A stretch of 64,000 bases of DNA from Pseudomonadota bacterium (GCA_018241025.1 JAFEEQ010000004.1:1-64000), one strand, 5' to 3'. Counted from the stretch's first letter, positions 16,536 to 26,733 are shown. A program made the numbers and translations. Notes: generated from the sequence alone by a model not told the origin.

Positions 16536-17609
16536 TCACCGGTCCGGCCTGAGCACCGTGAGCTGGTTCGGCCCGGCATGCTCCGCCGCATGGGCGACCG
16601 CCGCATTCGCATCGGCAAGCGCGAATTCCGACATTTCGAACGCCGACAGATCGATCAGCCCGGCACGCACCATCTGCACCATGCGCGGCACGACGGCGCG
16701 CCCATACATCCACTGCCCGCGCAGCACGACGTTGTTGTGCATGATCCAGTTGTAGTCGAGCGCGAGATCGCCGCGCACGCCACCCATCAGCACCACGCGG
16801 CTGCCATGCCGGACCGACTTGATCGCCGTCTCCACCTGCGCCGCCTTCGCCTCACGCGGCAGGAAATCGAGCACGACATCGATCGGCCCCGCCGCACAAT
16901 CGGCAATGCGCTTGCTGTCCTCCGCTCCGACGCCGCTCATTGCGGCCGGCACCACGCGCGCACCATGGCGCGCGACCAGCGCGTCGAGCGCCTTCCTGTT
17001 GCGGCCTGTCGCAATCACGCGCGCCGCGCCCATCGCCAGCGCCACCGCAACACCTGCACCGCCGAAGCCGCCAGTCGCGCCGCTCACAAGAACGGTCTCT
17101 CCGGCTTTGAGATCGCCCGCGAGCAATCCGCCATAAGGCACCAACAGCCGCCCCAGCGCCGTCCACCGCCCCGCTTCCGCAGGTGTGATCGCGCCGATCG
17201 GCGTGACGTTCTCGGTCGGCAGCAGCACCTGCTCCGCGAAAGAGCCGTGATGATAGAAGCGGTGCAGTTTCATCGCCGCCGGCGTGCGCGCGGTCCAGCC
17301 GAGCAGGATGGTATCCGGATTGATCGCATCGTCGCGCGAGCGGATCGTCGAGTCGCAATAGACCCAGTCGCCGGGCTTCAGTTTGGTCGCATCCGGCCCC
17401 ACCGCGCGCACCCGCCCGATCCCGCCGGGCCCCGGCACGATCGGCACTTCGAGCATGTAATTGCGCGCGCCCGAAAGCACGCCGGCGGTGTATCCGGCGA
17501 CGCCCGCGGCAACCACGTCGACGATCACCTCACCGGTACCGAGCAACGGATCGGGGAGGGTTTCGATCGCGAGCGGCGACCCAAAGGCATTGAGAACAGC
17601 GGCTTTCAT
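16536..17609 (-). CDS. Zinc-type alcohol dehydrogenase-like / quinone oxidoreductase-family protein
   Basis: 357 residues from the ATG at 17609, which has GGGAGG five bases upstream; a GTG six bases earlier is less likely. Medium-chain dehydrogenase/reductase fold with a GroES-like N-terminal domain (VPIVPGPGGIGRV) and the NAD(P)-binding loop VLVSGATGGFGGAG. The classical catalytic zinc cysteine and histidine are not evident, so it probably belongs to the zinc-independent or YhdH/QOR-like branch. It is divergently transcribed from an MmyB-type regulator starting about 107 bp away, a common arrangement where that regulator controls the enzyme. Confidence 0.85.
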   Translation of the reverse strand: MKAAVLNAFGSPLAIETLPDPLLGTGEVIVDVVAAGVAGYTAGVLSGARNYMLEVPIVPGPGGIGRVRAVGPDATKLKPGDWVYCDSTIRSRDDAINPDTILLGWTARTPAAMKLHRFYHHGSFAEQVLLPTENVTPIGAITPAEAGRWTALGRLLVPYGGLLAGDLKAGETVLVSGATGGFGGAGVAVALAMGAARVIATGRNRKALDALVARHGARVVPAAMSGVGAEDSKRIADCAAGPIDVVLDFLPREAKAAQVETAIKSVRHGSRVVLMGGVRGDLALDYNWIMHNNVVLRGQWMYGRAVVPRMVQMVRAGLIDLSAFEMSEFALADANAAVAHAAEHAGPNQLTVLRPDR

Positions 17610-17716
17610 AGGCACCTCCCGAAAAAGAAGGCGCCACCCTAACCGCCATTTCCAATGCCATTCAGGCCTGGTATTATCCTGGGATTGATCGGCCTATCCT
17701 ATTGGAATTGCTTACG

Positions 17717-18496
17717 ATGGATGATCCCAAGCGCCGCGAACTCGGCGATTTTCTGCGTGCCCGTCGCGGCCGCCTGACGCCCGAGAGCGTCGGCCTGCCC
17801 CGCCACCGCCGCCGCCGCACACCCGGCCTGCGCCGCGAGGAAGTCGCCGAACTCGCCGGCATCGGGGTCGACTGGTACATCCGCCTCGAACAGGGCCGCC
17901 CGGTGACACCTTCGGCCGGCACCGTCGATGCGCTCGCCCGCGCGCTCCGCCTGAGCGAGCCAGAGCACCAGCATCTGCGCGCCCTCGCCGGCGGCGGCAC
18001 CTACAAGCCCTTCGAACGCGAGACCGCGCCAGACTCCCTCATCCACCTGCTGAAGAGCCTGAGCCAGCCGGCCTATGTCACCGGACGGCGGCGCGATCTC
18101 GTCGCATGGAACGATGCCGCCAACGACATCTTCGCCTTCGACGATCTCGCCGAATCCGATCGCAACATCCTCGTCGCGATGCTGACGGTGCCGCGCAGCC
18201 GCGCCCTGTTCGGTCCGGGTTGGGCGGACGAAGCCCAGCGCATGGTCGCGCAATTCCGCATCACGCACGATCTGTCGGCCGGCGATCCGGCCTTCGTCGC
18301 GCTGCTGTCGAAGCTGCGCCACGGCTGTCCTGAATTCGAGGTGTGGTGGGAGCGGCACGAAGTGCGCCGCTCAGCCTCCGGCCGCAAGGTTCTGCATCAT
18401 CCGGCAAAAGGCATGATCGCCTTCGATCACGCGAGCTTCCAGGCCAATGACGATCCCGCGCTCAAGCTCGTGATCTACACGCCTGTCGCGCGCTGA
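17717..18496 (+). CDS. XRE-type transcriptional regulator with MmyB-like ligand domain
   Basis: 259 residues from the ATG at 17717 (MDDPKRRELGDFL). Residues 5-85 form the helix-turn-helix with RTPGLRREEVAELAGIGVDW and YIRLEQGRPVTPS, the standard MmyB-family signature. The rest is the PAS-like MmyB ligand-binding domain (PAYVTGRRRDLVAWNDAAND, then HHPAKGMIAFDHASFQ). These regulators generally sense small molecules and control a divergent oxidoreductase, here the gene at 16536-17609. An earlier in-frame TTG exists but is less probable. Confidence 0.9.
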   Translation: MDDPKRRELGDFLRARRGRLTPESVGLPRHRRRRTPGLRREEVAELAGIGVDWYIRLEQGRPVTPSAGTVDALARALRLSEPEHQHLRALAGGGTYKPFERETAPDSLIHLLKSLSQPAYVTGRRRDLVAWNDAANDIFAFDDLAESDRNILVAMLTVPRSRALFGPGWADEAQRMVAQFRITHDLSAGDPAFVALLSKLRHGCPEFEVWWERHEVRRSASGRKVLHHPAKGMIAFDHASFQANDDPALKLVIYTPVAR

Positions 18497-18500
18497 TCCG

Positions 18501-19367
18501 TCACGCCAACCCGAGATCGACGAGCCATTCATGGCACTGCTCGATCCAGCGGTCCGAGGGAGAGCCCTGCTTCACCATGCCGAAGCCGTGATTGCCGCGG
18601 CGATAGATGTGCAGCTCCGCCGAACGGTCCGCGTCGCTCCAGTCGGCATAGAGCCCTTCGACCACGCGATAGAGCAGGAAGTCGTCCTGCGCGATGCAGG
18701 TAAAGAGCGGCGGCGCGTCTTTCGGCACCGGACGGCCCAGCGTCTCGCCGCCATAGATCGCCGCGACGAAGGCAAGCGGTGCAGCGCGCGGCTCCATCGC
18801 GACATCGACGACGAGAAACGCGCCGGCGGAGAATCCCATCATGCCGATTTTCGCCGGATCGACATCCCATTCCTTCGCCCGCTCGCGCACGATGGCGACG
18901 GCGCGGCGGCCGTCATCGGCGGCGGCCGCGCGCGCATCGCGGATGGATTCCGGCGGTACGATATCGCTCATGGCGCGGAACGCGGTCTTGCCGCGCCGGC
19001 TGATGTCGACGCTCGACATCATCTTCCCCAGCTGCGCTTCGTATTCCGCCTGCGAGTCCGGCGTGCCGCGCACGCGGTATTTCAGCAGGAAGACGGTGTA
19101 GCCCTTCGCATTGAGCCAGCGCGCGACATCGAGCCCTTCATGCTCCCAGGCCAGAAGCCGCCAGCCGCCGCCGGGACAAACGACGATGCCGACGCCGTTC
19201 GGCTTCTCCGGCCGGAACACGGTGAGCGTCGGCTCCGAGACGTTGCGCAGCATCGTCGCCTGCGCCGCCACGCCGACGGGCGCGCGATATTCGACTTCGA
19301 GGCCGACGCCTTCCAGCGTCGTCGGCGGCCCGTCGGGCCAGAGTCGGATGACTTCGTTCGTCGGCAT
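18501..19367 (-). CDS. Alpha/beta hydrolase (esterase/acetylxylan-esterase-like)
   Basis: 288 residues from the ATG at 19367, preceded by GGGAGG at seven bases. The oxyanion motif VVCPGGGWRLL replaces the usual HGGG. The nucleophile elbow is GMMGFSAGAFL, the acid lies in FTCIAQDDFLL, and the histidine is in RRGNHGFGM. This pattern fits the BD-FAE/acetylxylan esterase-like branch. No signal peptide is visible. Its stop lies a few bases beyond the convergent MmyB-type regulator. Confidence 0.87.
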   Translation of the reverse strand: MPTNEVIRLWPDGPPTTLEGVGLEVEYRAPVGVAAQATMLRNVSEPTLTVFRPEKPNGVGIVVCPGGGWRLLAWEHEGLDVARWLNAKGYTVFLLKYRVRGTPDSQAEYEAQLGKMMSSVDISRRGKTAFRAMSDIVPPESIRDARAAAADDGRRAVAIVRERAKEWDVDPAKIGMMGFSAGAFLVVDVAMEPRAAPLAFVAAIYGGETLGRPVPKDAPPLFTCIAQDDFLLYRVVEGLYADWSDADRSAELHIYRRGNHGFGMVKQGSPSDRWIEQCHEWLVDLGLA

Positions 19368-19391
19368 GACGTGACCTCCCAAAGATAGTTG

Positions 19392-19859
19392 TCAGCTCTT
19401 CGGCTTCTCCGGCCGTTTCAGTGGCGCGATCATGATGGTCGCTGTCGCGGTCGCAATCACTTTCCCATCCCCACGCGCCAGCGTCGCTTCGAGGAAATTG
19501 ATCTGCCGTCCGCGCTTGATCACCTTGGCCTCGGCGACGTGGTGCCCCGCGCCGCCCTGGTTCAGGTAGCTCACCTTCATCTCCAGCGTCGGCGCGATCT
19601 CGCCCCATTGCGCGACGAAGCCCGCCGCGACCGCCAGCACATCGTCCATCACGCAGGCGATGGCGCCGCCATGCAGCGCACCGAAGCGGTTGAAATGCGG
19701 CTCGCCGAGTTCATAGCCGATCTTTACCCAGCCTTCCTCGACGTCGACTTCGAGCAGCTCCTGGTTCAGCCAGGCCGAGCACGGCGCCGAGCGCTTGAAG
19801 ATGGCCTGGACGTTGGGCGGGAAATCCTCCGGTTTGGTCTTGTCGATGACGCGGCGCAT
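19392..19859 (-). CDS. Hotdog-fold PaaI-like thioesterase
   Basis: 155 residues from the ATG at 19859; an ATG at 19892 would add eleven residues. The family core RFGALHGGAIACVMDDVLAV contains the HGG loop and acidic catalytic residue of PaaI-type acyl-CoA thioesterases, and the C-terminal strand reads GDGKVIATATATIMI. It probably hydrolyses an aromatic or medium-chain acyl-CoA. It lies 24 bp upstream of the esterase on the same strand and may share its transcript. Confidence 0.87.
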   Translation of the reverse strand: MRRVIDKTKPEDFPPNVQAIFKRSAPCSAWLNQELLEVDVEEGWVKIGYELGEPHFNRFGALHGGAIACVMDDVLAVAAGFVAQWGEIAPTLEMKVSYLNQGGAGHHVAEAKVIKRGRQINFLEATLARGDGKVIATATATIMIAPLKRPEKPKS

Positions 19860-19919
19860 GCGGTTCCGTTCTTTGCTATCAAGGGGCCGCATCGTGCCCG
19901 AAGTTTCGAGGAACACAAA

Positions 19920-20498
19920 TTGCGCATCGCCTTCCTGCGCCACGGCCCCACCGACTGGAACGAAGAGGGCCGGATCCAGGGCCGCATCGACACGCCCCTG
20001 AGCGCCGTAGGCCGCACGAAGATGACGGCGCTCGCGCCGCCGGCGGGCTTCGGCCTTGCCTATACCAGTCCGCTCACCCGTGCCCGCGAGACCGCGGCGC
20101 TGTTCGGCTTTCCCGACGCCATCCCCGACGCCCGCCTCACCGAGCACGATTGGGGCGAGTGGGAAGGTCTCACCCGCGAGGAGATCCTCGCCCGCGACGG
20201 CGCCGACGCGTTCGAGAAGGCCGGACGCGGCATCGACTTCACGCCCAAGGGCGGCGAGAGCACGCGCGACCTGCTCGCCCGCGTCGCCGATTTCCTGCGC
20301 GACCGCGCGCAAGGCGAAGACGCACTCGCCATCGCCCATCGCGGCATCCTGCGCAGCGCCTACACGCTGGCCACCAGCTGGGACATGCTGACCCCGATGC
20401 CAGCAAAGCTGGATCTGAGTTGCGCGCTGATTTTGGAAATCGATGCGCAAGGCGTGGCGACCATCGCAGACCTGAATGTTCCGCTGAGCGCGCGATAG
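19920..20498 (+). CDS. Histidine phosphatase family protein
   Basis: 192 residues from a TTG at 19920, chosen because GAGGAA lies six bases upstream and the next codons give RIAFLRHGPTDWNEEGRIQG, the RHG phosphohistidine motif at the exact N-terminus. The second catalytic histidine is in ALAIAHRGILR, and the acid residue in LTEHDWGEWEG. Phosphoglycerate mutase-like fold; candidate activities include phosphoserine, cobalamin-pathway or nucleotide phosphatase. Divergent from the thioesterase with about 60 bp between starts. Confidence 0.85.
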   Translation: MRIAFLRHGPTDWNEEGRIQGRIDTPLSAVGRTKMTALAPPAGFGLAYTSPLTRARETAALFGFPDAIPDARLTEHDWGEWEGLTREEILARDGADAFEKAGRGIDFTPKGGESTRDLLARVADFLRDRAQGEDALAIAHRGILRSAYTLATSWDMLTPMPAKLDLSCALILEIDAQGVATIADLNVPLSAR

Positions 20499-20528
20499 AG
20501 AGACGTATCGAGCTCCATCATCTCCACC

Positions 20529-20699
20529 GTCATCCCCGGGCTTGTCCCGGGGACGCAAGATCACCCATGCAGCAAGGTGATCATGGATGGCCGCCACAGT
20601 GAGTAGCGACAGCGTGCGATGACGTCGAATGCAACGACGGTATCTGGACTCAAGCCCGATTTATATCACCCGTCATGGGCGGCCCTGAGCCGCCCATGA
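20529..20699. repeat. Cluster of intergenic palindromes
   Basis: 20529-20595 holds GTCATCCCCGGGCTTGTCCC, an AAGATCACC...GGTGATCATGGATGGCC inverted pair, and is related to the element at 50697-50829. 20673-20699 holds the hairpin TCATGGGCGG...GCCGCCCATGA, the short form of the element at 16389. No gene is evident in the interval 20499-20744. Confidence 0.7.
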
Positions 20700-20744
20700 A
20701 GGAGACAATGGCCCCGGAAATCGAGAAGGATCGCCGACCTCCGC

Positions 20745-21680
20745 TCAATCCCAGAACGGCTTGAGCTTCCGGAATTTCCGCCAGTCGGCGAGCGCCGCCT
20801 TGCCCAGCGCCGCTTCGCGCGCGCCATGCCAGCCCGCGACGATGCCGGCGGCGTAACGCAACTCCGGCCCGTCGCCGAGCCGCGCCAGTACCTTCTCGAT
20901 CCCCTGCACGTCATTGGCCTCGCCGAAGCGGTCGAGCAGCGTCTTCAGCGCCTTGATGTAACGCTGGGTTCTCTTCCCGGGATAGAGCGGGGCGAAGAAT
21001 TCCGCCGTGTAGCGCAGCTTCTTGAGCGCGACCCGCAGGCGATGGGCGCGCGCATCGAACGCTTTGCCGGTCTTGCGGCCGCGCTTCTTCGCCTTCGTCC
21101 AGTGCACCGTGAGCGCCTTGTCGCTTACCTTGCCGATCTTCGTGTCGTCATGCGGCATGCTTTCGGCCGCCGCGGCGATCTCGTTCAGGAAGGCCGCGAA
21201 GTCCGGATTGAGCACCTCCGACAGCGCATCGTCCCACGCCTCGCCGCGCGCATGGCGCAACGCCTGGGCTAGCGCGAGAAAAGATTCATGGTCGGAATAG
21301 GCGTGCATCACCGGCGCGAACATCTCCTCGGCGAAGACGTCGAGATCGCGTGCCGGCCCGAAGGCATCGGCGATCACCCGGCCCCGCCGCCCGAGCGCCT
21401 TCAGCCGCGGATTGGCGCCATAGTCGCCGAAGGACTTCAGCGCCATCTGCAAACGGCGCAGGCCGACGCGGATCTGATGCACGCCTTTGGGATCGCGCGC
21501 CCGGATCGCCGGCGCATTGCCCGCCACTTGCGCCAGGCATTCGAGCATCGTGGCGCGGAACGCCTGCTCCACCGTCATGGCACGGCGCAGCGGCACGCGC
21601 CGCGCCATCACCGCGCGCGCATCCGGCACGCCCGCGACCGGACGATAGCTGCGAACGATCGCGACACGCGGCTCTTCCAT
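20745..21680 (-). CDS. CHAD domain protein
   Basis: 311 residues from the ATG at 21680, preceded by AGGAAGGA at seven bases; an ATG at 21698 overlapping the hisF stop as ATGA would add six. CHAD proteins are helical with many conserved histidines, lysines and arginines and bind polyphosphate. Seen here: KGVHQIRVGLRRLQMALKSF, FGPARDLDVFAEEM, and AHRLRVALKKLRYTAEFF. Translationally linked to hisF. The role of a CHAD protein next to a histidine biosynthesis gene is unclear. Confidence 0.88.
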   Translation of the reverse strand: MEEPRVAIVRSYRPVAGVPDARAVMARRVPLRRAMTVEQAFRATMLECLAQVAGNAPAIRARDPKGVHQIRVGLRRLQMALKSFGDYGANPRLKALGRRGRVIADAFGPARDLDVFAEEMFAPVMHAYSDHESFLALAQALRHARGEAWDDALSEVLNPDFAAFLNEIAAAAESMPHDDTKIGKVSDKALTVHWTKAKKRGRKTGKAFDARAHRLRVALKKLRYTAEFFAPLYPGKRTQRYIKALKTLLDRFGEANDVQGIEKVLARLGDGPELRYAAGIVAGWHGAREAALGKAALADWRKFRKLKPFWD

Positions 21681-21694
21681 GCCGGCATCCTTCC

Positions 21695-22468
21695 TCATGC
21701 GAGGCGCACCGGCAATCCCGCTTTCGCGAGTGCCGCCTTGGCATCGGCGATGCTCGCCTCGCCGAAGTGGAAGATCGATGCCGCGAGCACCGCGCTGGCA
21801 TGGCCGTCGCGCACGCCCGCGACCAGATCCTCGAGCTTGCCGACACCGCCGGACGCGATCACCGGAACCGGAACCGCATCGGCCACCGCGCGGGTGAGCG
21901 GAATGTCGTAGCCGACTTTGGTTCCGTCGCGGTCCATCGAGGTCAGCAGGATCTCCCCCGCGCCGTATTCGACGAGCTTCACCGCATGCGCCACCGCGTC
22001 GATCCCCGTCGCGTTGCGCCCGCCATGGGTGAAGACCTCGAAGGGCGGATGGTTGTGGGCATGCGAACCCTGCTTGGCGTCGATCGCCGCGACGATGCAC
22101 TGGCTGCCGAATTTCTCCGCCGCCTCGCGCACAAATTCCGGCCGCCGCACCGCCTCTGTGTTGATCGAGACCTTGTCGGCGCCAGCGAGCAGCAGCGCCC
22201 TTATATCCTCCAGCGTCCGCACCCCGCCGCCCACGGTGAGCGGCATGAAGCAGACATCCGCCGTCCGCCGCACGACATCGAGCAGGATGCCGCGCTTCTC
22301 ATGGCTCGCGGTGATGTCGAGGAAGCAGAGCTCATCCGCACCCGCGCGGTCATAGACCACCGCCTGCTCCACCGGATCGCCCGCATCGCGCAGCGACTCG
22401 AAGTTGATCCCCTTGACGACGCGGCCGTCCTTCACGTCGAGACAGGGAATGATGCGGACTTTGAGCAA
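21695..22468 (-). CDS. hisF: Imidazole glycerol phosphate synthase subunit HisF
   Basis: 257 residues from a TTG at 22468 with GGAGAA six bases upstream; this puts [18 protein letters not shown] at the N-terminus as in other HisF proteins. It is the cyclase half of the glutamine amidotransferase complex of histidine synthesis. Catalytic Asp residues are in CLDVKDG and in [10 protein letters not shown]; phosphate-binding loops include LTVGGGVRT and VIASGGVG. The usual his operon partners (hisB/H/A) are absent here. Confidence 0.95.
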   Translation of the reverse strand: MLKVRIIPCLDVKDGRVVKGINFESLRDAGDPVEQAVVYDRAGADELCFLDITASHEKRGILLDVVRRTADVCFMPLTVGGGVRTLEDIRALLLAGADKVSINTEAVRRPEFVREAAEKFGSQCIVAAIDAKQGSHAHNHPPFEVFTHGGRNATGIDAVAHAVKLVEYGAGEILLTSMDRDGTKVGYDIPLTRAVADAVPVPVIASGGVGKLEDLVAGVRDGHASAVLAASIFHFGEASIADAKAALAKAGLPVRLA

Positions 22469-22478
22469 CTGCGTTTCT

Positions 22479-22609
22479 CCCTCTCCCCCTCCGGGGGAGA
22501 GGGCCGGGGTGAGGGGGAGACACCAATACAATTACCAAATTTGAGGCCCGGTGCACGTGTCGGGCACCCCCTCACCCTGCCCTCTCCCCCGCCAAAGCGG
22601 GGGCGAGGG
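22479..22609. repeat. Intergenic CTCCCC hairpin element
   Basis: It begins with CTCTCCCCCTCCGGGGGAG, then CCGGGGTGAGGGGG. The right end is complementary (CACCCCCTCACCCTGCCCTC, then CCCCCGCCAAAGCGGGGGCG), so the whole can fold back on itself. It lies between holA and hisF. Similar to common alphaproteobacterial extragenic palindromes. Confidence 0.7.
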
Positions 22610-22610
22610 T

Positions 22611-23639
22611 CTATCGTTTGCTCCGCGCCAGCGCCGCGATGTTGAACAGCGCCCGCGCCGTCACCGTCTCGGCCGGCACTGCCGTCGTCTTGGTCAGCGC
22701 TTCGGTCTCCAGCAGCATGTCGCAGGCTTCGAGCAGACGCTCGCCGGTCCACGCACTCACCTGCATCTTGAACGCGCTCTGGCGCATGAAATGCACCGGC
22801 GGGCGCAGCTTGCGCAGCGCGGCATCGGCCGGCTCGCCCTTCTCCATCTCGCTCTTCACCAGCGCGAGGCGCTGGAAATGCGACAGCGCCATGCGCACGA
22901 TCGCAACCGGCGACAGCCCCGCAAGCCAGAGCCGCTCCAGCGCCAGATCGAGCGCCTTCAGATCGCCACGGCCGGCGGCATCCAGTGCCTCTTCGGTGCG
23001 CGCCTCGGCCTCGTCGCCCATCACCGCGCGCACGTCGTCGAGCGTCACCTGCTTCTGCCCGCGCGCATAGAGCGCCAGCTTCTCGAGCTCGCGCCGCGTC
23101 ACGCCGCGATCCGAGCCGAGCCGCGACACCGCATCGGCCAGCGCATCGGGCGCGATTGTGAGCCCTTCGGCCTTCAGCGTCTCGCGCACCACATCGGGCA
23201 GGTCGCGCGCCGTATCGGCATAGCAGGCGATGGCCGCCGCGTTCTCCGCTTCGAGAAACACCTTGGGCAGCGCGCCGCTCTTCGCCAGATCGCCGCCTTC
23301 GACCACCACCAGCGCATCGCCGCTCGGTGCATCGAGAAAGCGCTCGAACAACTTGGCGAGATTGTTTCCCGCGCCGCGCACCCTGACCACGCGCCGTCCG
23401 CCCAGCATCGAAATCGCCGCCGCCTCGTCGGCGAGCCGCGCCGGATCGGAGGCGAGCGCCCCGTCATCGAGATCGGCGATCAGGAACGGATCTTTGAGAT
23501 TGGGCACCACCGATTTGATCAGCGTCTCGGCCCGCTCGCGCACCAGTCCCTGATCGGGCCCGTAGAGCAGTGCCGCCACCAGGCCCTTGGGCGGATGGCT
23601 CAGCGTCCGGTCGATGCTGGCGCCCTTGACCTCGGTCAT
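22611..23639 (-). CDS. holA: DNA polymerase III subunit delta
   Basis: 342 residues. Subunit of the clamp loader that opens the beta clamp. The N-terminal domain includes AALLYGPDQGLVRERAETL (the degenerate nucleotide-fold start) and VVRVRGAGNN; the C-terminal helices include GLSPVAIVRMALSHFQRL. The ATG overlaps the lptE stop as ATGA. The order leuS-lptE-holA is conserved in many alphaproteobacteria, which supports the call for this weakly conserved protein. Confidence 0.93.
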   Translation of the reverse strand: MTEVKGASIDRTLSHPPKGLVAALLYGPDQGLVRERAETLIKSVVPNLKDPFLIADLDDGALASDPARLADEAAAISMLGGRRVVRVRGAGNNLAKLFERFLDAPSGDALVVVEGGDLAKSGALPKVFLEAENAAAIACYADTARDLPDVVRETLKAEGLTIAPDALADAVSRLGSDRGVTRRELEKLALYARGQKQVTLDDVRAVMGDEAEARTEEALDAAGRGDLKALDLALERLWLAGLSPVAIVRMALSHFQRLALVKSEMEKGEPADAALRKLRPPVHFMRQSAFKMQVSAWTGERLLEACDMLLETEALTKTTAVPAETVTARALFNIAALARSKR

Positions 23640-24154
23640 CGCTGCGTGAAGTGGACGTTGAGATCGAACAGGATGCGTTGGGCGATGTCCTCCGCGGCGC
23701 GGCGCTCGGCATCCTGCTGCGCGGTCAGCGTGCCGTAATTCGCCTGGGGCCCCGACGGCAGAACGTTGTAGGCCGAGAGCGCGGTTTCGGTTCCGCTCAT
23801 CACCGTCTTGCCCGCGGTATCGACGAGCGAATAGGTCACGGTCAGCGTATCGTTGTAGCGCGTGACCACGGTGCTCTGGCCTGCCGCCGCGGCGTTCTGG
23901 AGCGCGATGCCCTGCGTCGACGTCGTCAATGAAAGCTTCAGGTGATAGCGCGCCCCGCCCGGCGTGCCCGGACCGTCGAGCAGGTCGATCATCTTGTTGC
24001 GCAGCTCGTAGCCGATCTTGTCGGGCATCGGCTCGACATAGATCGTCGCCAACGTATCGCGCATCTGCCCGTTCACGCCGCCGTAAAGCGGGCGAAACCC
24101 GCAGGCGGAGAGCAGGGTCAGCGCCACCAGCGTGGCGAGTCCGCGCAGAGCCAT
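23636..24154 (-). CDS. lptE: LPS-assembly lipoprotein LptE
   Basis: 172 residues from the ATG at 24154 (TGATG junction with the leuS stop). The signal peptide LATLVALTLLSAC ends in lipobox LSAC, followed by GFRPLYGG, the characteristic LptE motif. It plugs the LptD barrel and helps insert lipopolysaccharide into the outer membrane. Overlaps holA by four bases. Confidence 0.92.
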   Translation of the reverse strand: MALRGLATLVALTLLSACGFRPLYGGVNGQMRDTLATIYVEPMPDKIGYELRNKMIDLLDGPGTPGGARYHLKLSLTTSTQGIALQNAAAAGQSTVVTRYNDTLTVTYSLVDTAGKTVMSGTETALSAYNVLPSGPQANYGTLTAQQDAERRAAEDIAQRILFDLNVHFTQR

Positions 24155-26733
24155 CACGCCACCACGTTCACGATGCGGTTCGGGACCACGATCACCTTCT
24201 TCGGTGCCTTGCCTTCGAGCGCGCGCACCACGCCGTCCTCGGCCAGCGCGGCCGTGCGGACCTCATCCTCCGGCGCGCCGATGGCCACGGTGATCTCGCC
24301 GCGCCGCTTGCCGTTGACCTGGATCGCGATGGTCACGCTCTCCGACTTGGTCAGCGATGCATCGGCCTTCGGCCAGGGCGTTTCGATCAGCAGCGTCTTG
24401 TGGCCGAGCGATTCCCAGCAGGTCTCCGCCATATGCGGCATCATCGGGCCACACAGCAGCACGATGGCTTCCAGCGCCTCGCGCCGCACCGCCGGATCGG
24501 CGTTCGACGCCTGCTGAATCGCATTTGCCAGCGTATAGATCTGCGCCACCGCGCGGTTGAAGCGCAGATGCTCGAGATCTTCCGTCACCGCCGCAATCGC
24601 ACGATGCGTCGCGCGGCGCAGCTCCAGCGATACACCGGTCGCTTCGCCGATCTTCGCGCCCACCGGCGCGATGCCTTCGGCCTCGGTCACCAGGCGGTGG
24701 ATGCGCTGGACAAACTTCCAGCAGCCCTCGGCGCCCTGCTCCGACCAGTCGGTGTCGCGCTCGGGTGGTGAATCGGAGAGCATGAACCAGCGGATCGCGT
24801 CGGCGCCGTAGATGTCGATCATGCCCATCGGCGCGACGACGTTCTTCTTCGACTTCGACATCTTCTCCGAGGAGCCGACGATCACTTCGGTGCTCGTGCC
24901 CTTCAGGAAGGCCTTCTCGCCGCGCTTCTCGACCTCCACCGGCTCGACATAGTGCGAGCCGGTCGCGCTGTCGTCGGCGACGCTGTAGGTCTCGTGACAG
25001 ACCATGCCCTGCGTGAAGAGCGAGGCAAAAGGCTCGTCGATCTTGGTCCAGCCCGTCGCATGCAGCCCGCGGGTGAAGAACCGCGCATAGAGCAGATGCA
25101 GGATCGCATGCTCGATGCCCCCGATATACTGATCGACCGGCAGCCAGTAATTCACCGCCTCGCGGTTCACCGGATCGCTCGCCGTCGGATCGGCAAAGCG
25201 CGCAAAATACCAGGACGAATCCACGAACGTGTCGAGCGTGTCGGTATCGCGCACCGCCTTGCCGCCGCAGGCCGGGCAGGTCGTGTGCTTGAAGGTCGGA
25301 TGCGCGTCGAGCGGATTTCCGCGCGCATTGAAATCCAGATCGTCCGGCAGCTTCACCGGCAGGTCGCTTTCCTTCACCGGCACAACACCGCATTTCGCGC
25401 AATGCACCATCGGGATCGGACAGCCCCAGGCGCGCTGGCGCGAGGCCAGCCAGTCGCGCAGACGATAATTCACCGTGCGCTTGCCGCGTCCCGCCGCTTC
25501 CAGCCGCGTCGCGATTTCCTTCTTCGCCGCTTCGACATCCATCCCGTCGAGGAAGCGTGAATTCGCCAGCTTGCCCGGCCCGACATAGGGCTCGTTCGCC
25601 ACGCTGAACGTCTTGGGGTCTTCGCCTTCCGGCACCACCACTGCCGTGATCGGCAGGTGATATTTGCGGGCGAAATCGTGGTCGCGCTGGTCGTGGCCCG
25701 GGCAGCCGAAGATCGCGCCGGTGCCGTAACCCATCAGCACGAAATTCGCGACCATCACCGGCAGCTTCCAGTTCGGATCGAAGGGATGCGCCGCCGTCAG
25801 CCCGGTGTCGTAGCCGAGCTTCTCCGCGGTCTCGATTTCCGCTTCGGCCGTGCCGGTGCGCCGGCATTCGGCGATGAACTCGACCAGCTTCGGATCGGTC
25901 TTCGCCAGTTCCTCCGTCAGCGGATGATCGGGCGAGAGCGCGACGAAGCTCGCGCCGAACAGCGTGTCCGGCCGCGTCGTGAACACGTCCAGCTTTTCAT
26001 CGTTCGAAAGATCGAAGGTAAAGCGCAGGCCTTCGGAGCGGCCGATCCAGTTGCGCTGCATGATGCGCACCTTCTCCGGCCACTTCTCGAGGCCGTCGAG
26101 CGCCTGCAGCAATTCCTCCGAATAGCGCGTGATACGGAAGAACCACTGGTTCAGCTTCTTGCGCTCGACGAGCGCGCCCGAGCGCCAGCCGCGCCCGTCG
26201 ATCACCTGCTCGTTGGCGAGCACGGTCATGTCGACCGGATCCCAGTTCACGTCGGCTTCGGAGCGGTAGACCAGTCCTTCCTTGTGAAAGTCGAGGAATA
26301 GCTTCTGCTGATGGCCGTAATAGCTCGCATCGCAGGTCGCGAATTCGCGCGTCCAGTCGATCGCGAGGCCGAGCATCTTCAGCTCGCTGCGCATCGAATC
26401 GATATTGGCGTAAGTCCATTCGCGCGGATTGATCCCGGCGTTCTTGCCCGATTTGGAATTGTCGCGGGCCGCGTTCTCCGCCGGCAGGCCGAAGGCGTCC
26501 CAGCCCATCGGATGCAGCACGTTGTAACCCTGCGAGCGCCGGAACCGCGCGATGACGTCGCCCATCGTGTAGTTGCGCACATGGCCCATATGGATGCGCC
26601 CCGACGGATAGGGGAACATCTCGAGCACGTAGCATTTGGGTCTGGACGTATCGTTGGTCGTGACGAAGGCTCCGCGCGAATCCCATTCGCGCTGCCAGCG
26701 TTGTTCGGATTCCTTGGCGTTGTACCGCGCCAT
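24154..26733 (-). CDS. leuS: Leucyl-tRNA synthetase
   Basis: 859 residues, full length. Class I synthetase: HMGH (residues 48-51) is the HIGH motif and KMSKSKK the second signature. A CP1 editing domain is present, and a zinc-ribbon-like insert has CAKCG and CPACG. Other conserved parts are [18 protein letters not shown] and [12 protein letters not shown]. First gene of leuS-lptE-holA, all joined by overlapping stop and start codons. Confidence 0.98.
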   Translation of the reverse strand: MARYNAKESEQRWQREWDSRGAFVTTNDTSRPKCYVLEMFPYPSGRIHMGHVRNYTMGDVIARFRRSQGYNVLHPMGWDAFGLPAENAARDNSKSGKNAGINPREWTYANIDSMRSELKMLGLAIDWTREFATCDASYYGHQQKLFLDFHKEGLVYRSEADVNWDPVDMTVLANEQVIDGRGWRSGALVERKKLNQWFFRITRYSEELLQALDGLEKWPEKVRIMQRNWIGRSEGLRFTFDLSNDEKLDVFTTRPDTLFGASFVALSPDHPLTEELAKTDPKLVEFIAECRRTGTAEAEIETAEKLGYDTGLTAAHPFDPNWKLPVMVANFVLMGYGTGAIFGCPGHDQRDHDFARKYHLPITAVVVPEGEDPKTFSVANEPYVGPGKLANSRFLDGMDVEAAKKEIATRLEAAGRGKRTVNYRLRDWLASRQRAWGCPIPMVHCAKCGVVPVKESDLPVKLPDDLDFNARGNPLDAHPTFKHTTCPACGGKAVRDTDTLDTFVDSSWYFARFADPTASDPVNREAVNYWLPVDQYIGGIEHAILHLLYARFFTRGLHATGWTKIDEPFASLFTQGMVCHETYSVADDSATGSHYVEPVEVEKRGEKAFLKGTSTEVIVGSSEKMSKSKKNVVAPMGMIDIYGADAIRWFMLSDSPPERDTDWSEQGAEGCWKFVQRIHRLVTEAEGIAPVGAKIGEATGVSLELRRATHRAIAAVTEDLEHLRFNRAVAQIYTLANAIQQASNADPAVRREALEAIVLLCGPMMPHMAETCWESLGHKTLLIETPWPKADASLTKSESVTIAIQVNGKRRGEITVAIGAPEDEVRTAALAEDGVVRALEGKAPKKVIVVPNRIVNVVA

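Noticed and set aside
20681..22100. N-terminal extension of the CHAD reading frame into hisF
   Set aside because: Overlaps hisF on the same strand in another frame; strong ribosome site and junction support the short form.
22551..23738. Long rightward open frame opposite holA
   Set aside because: Arg/His-rich shadow of holA; begins inside the palindromic repeat.
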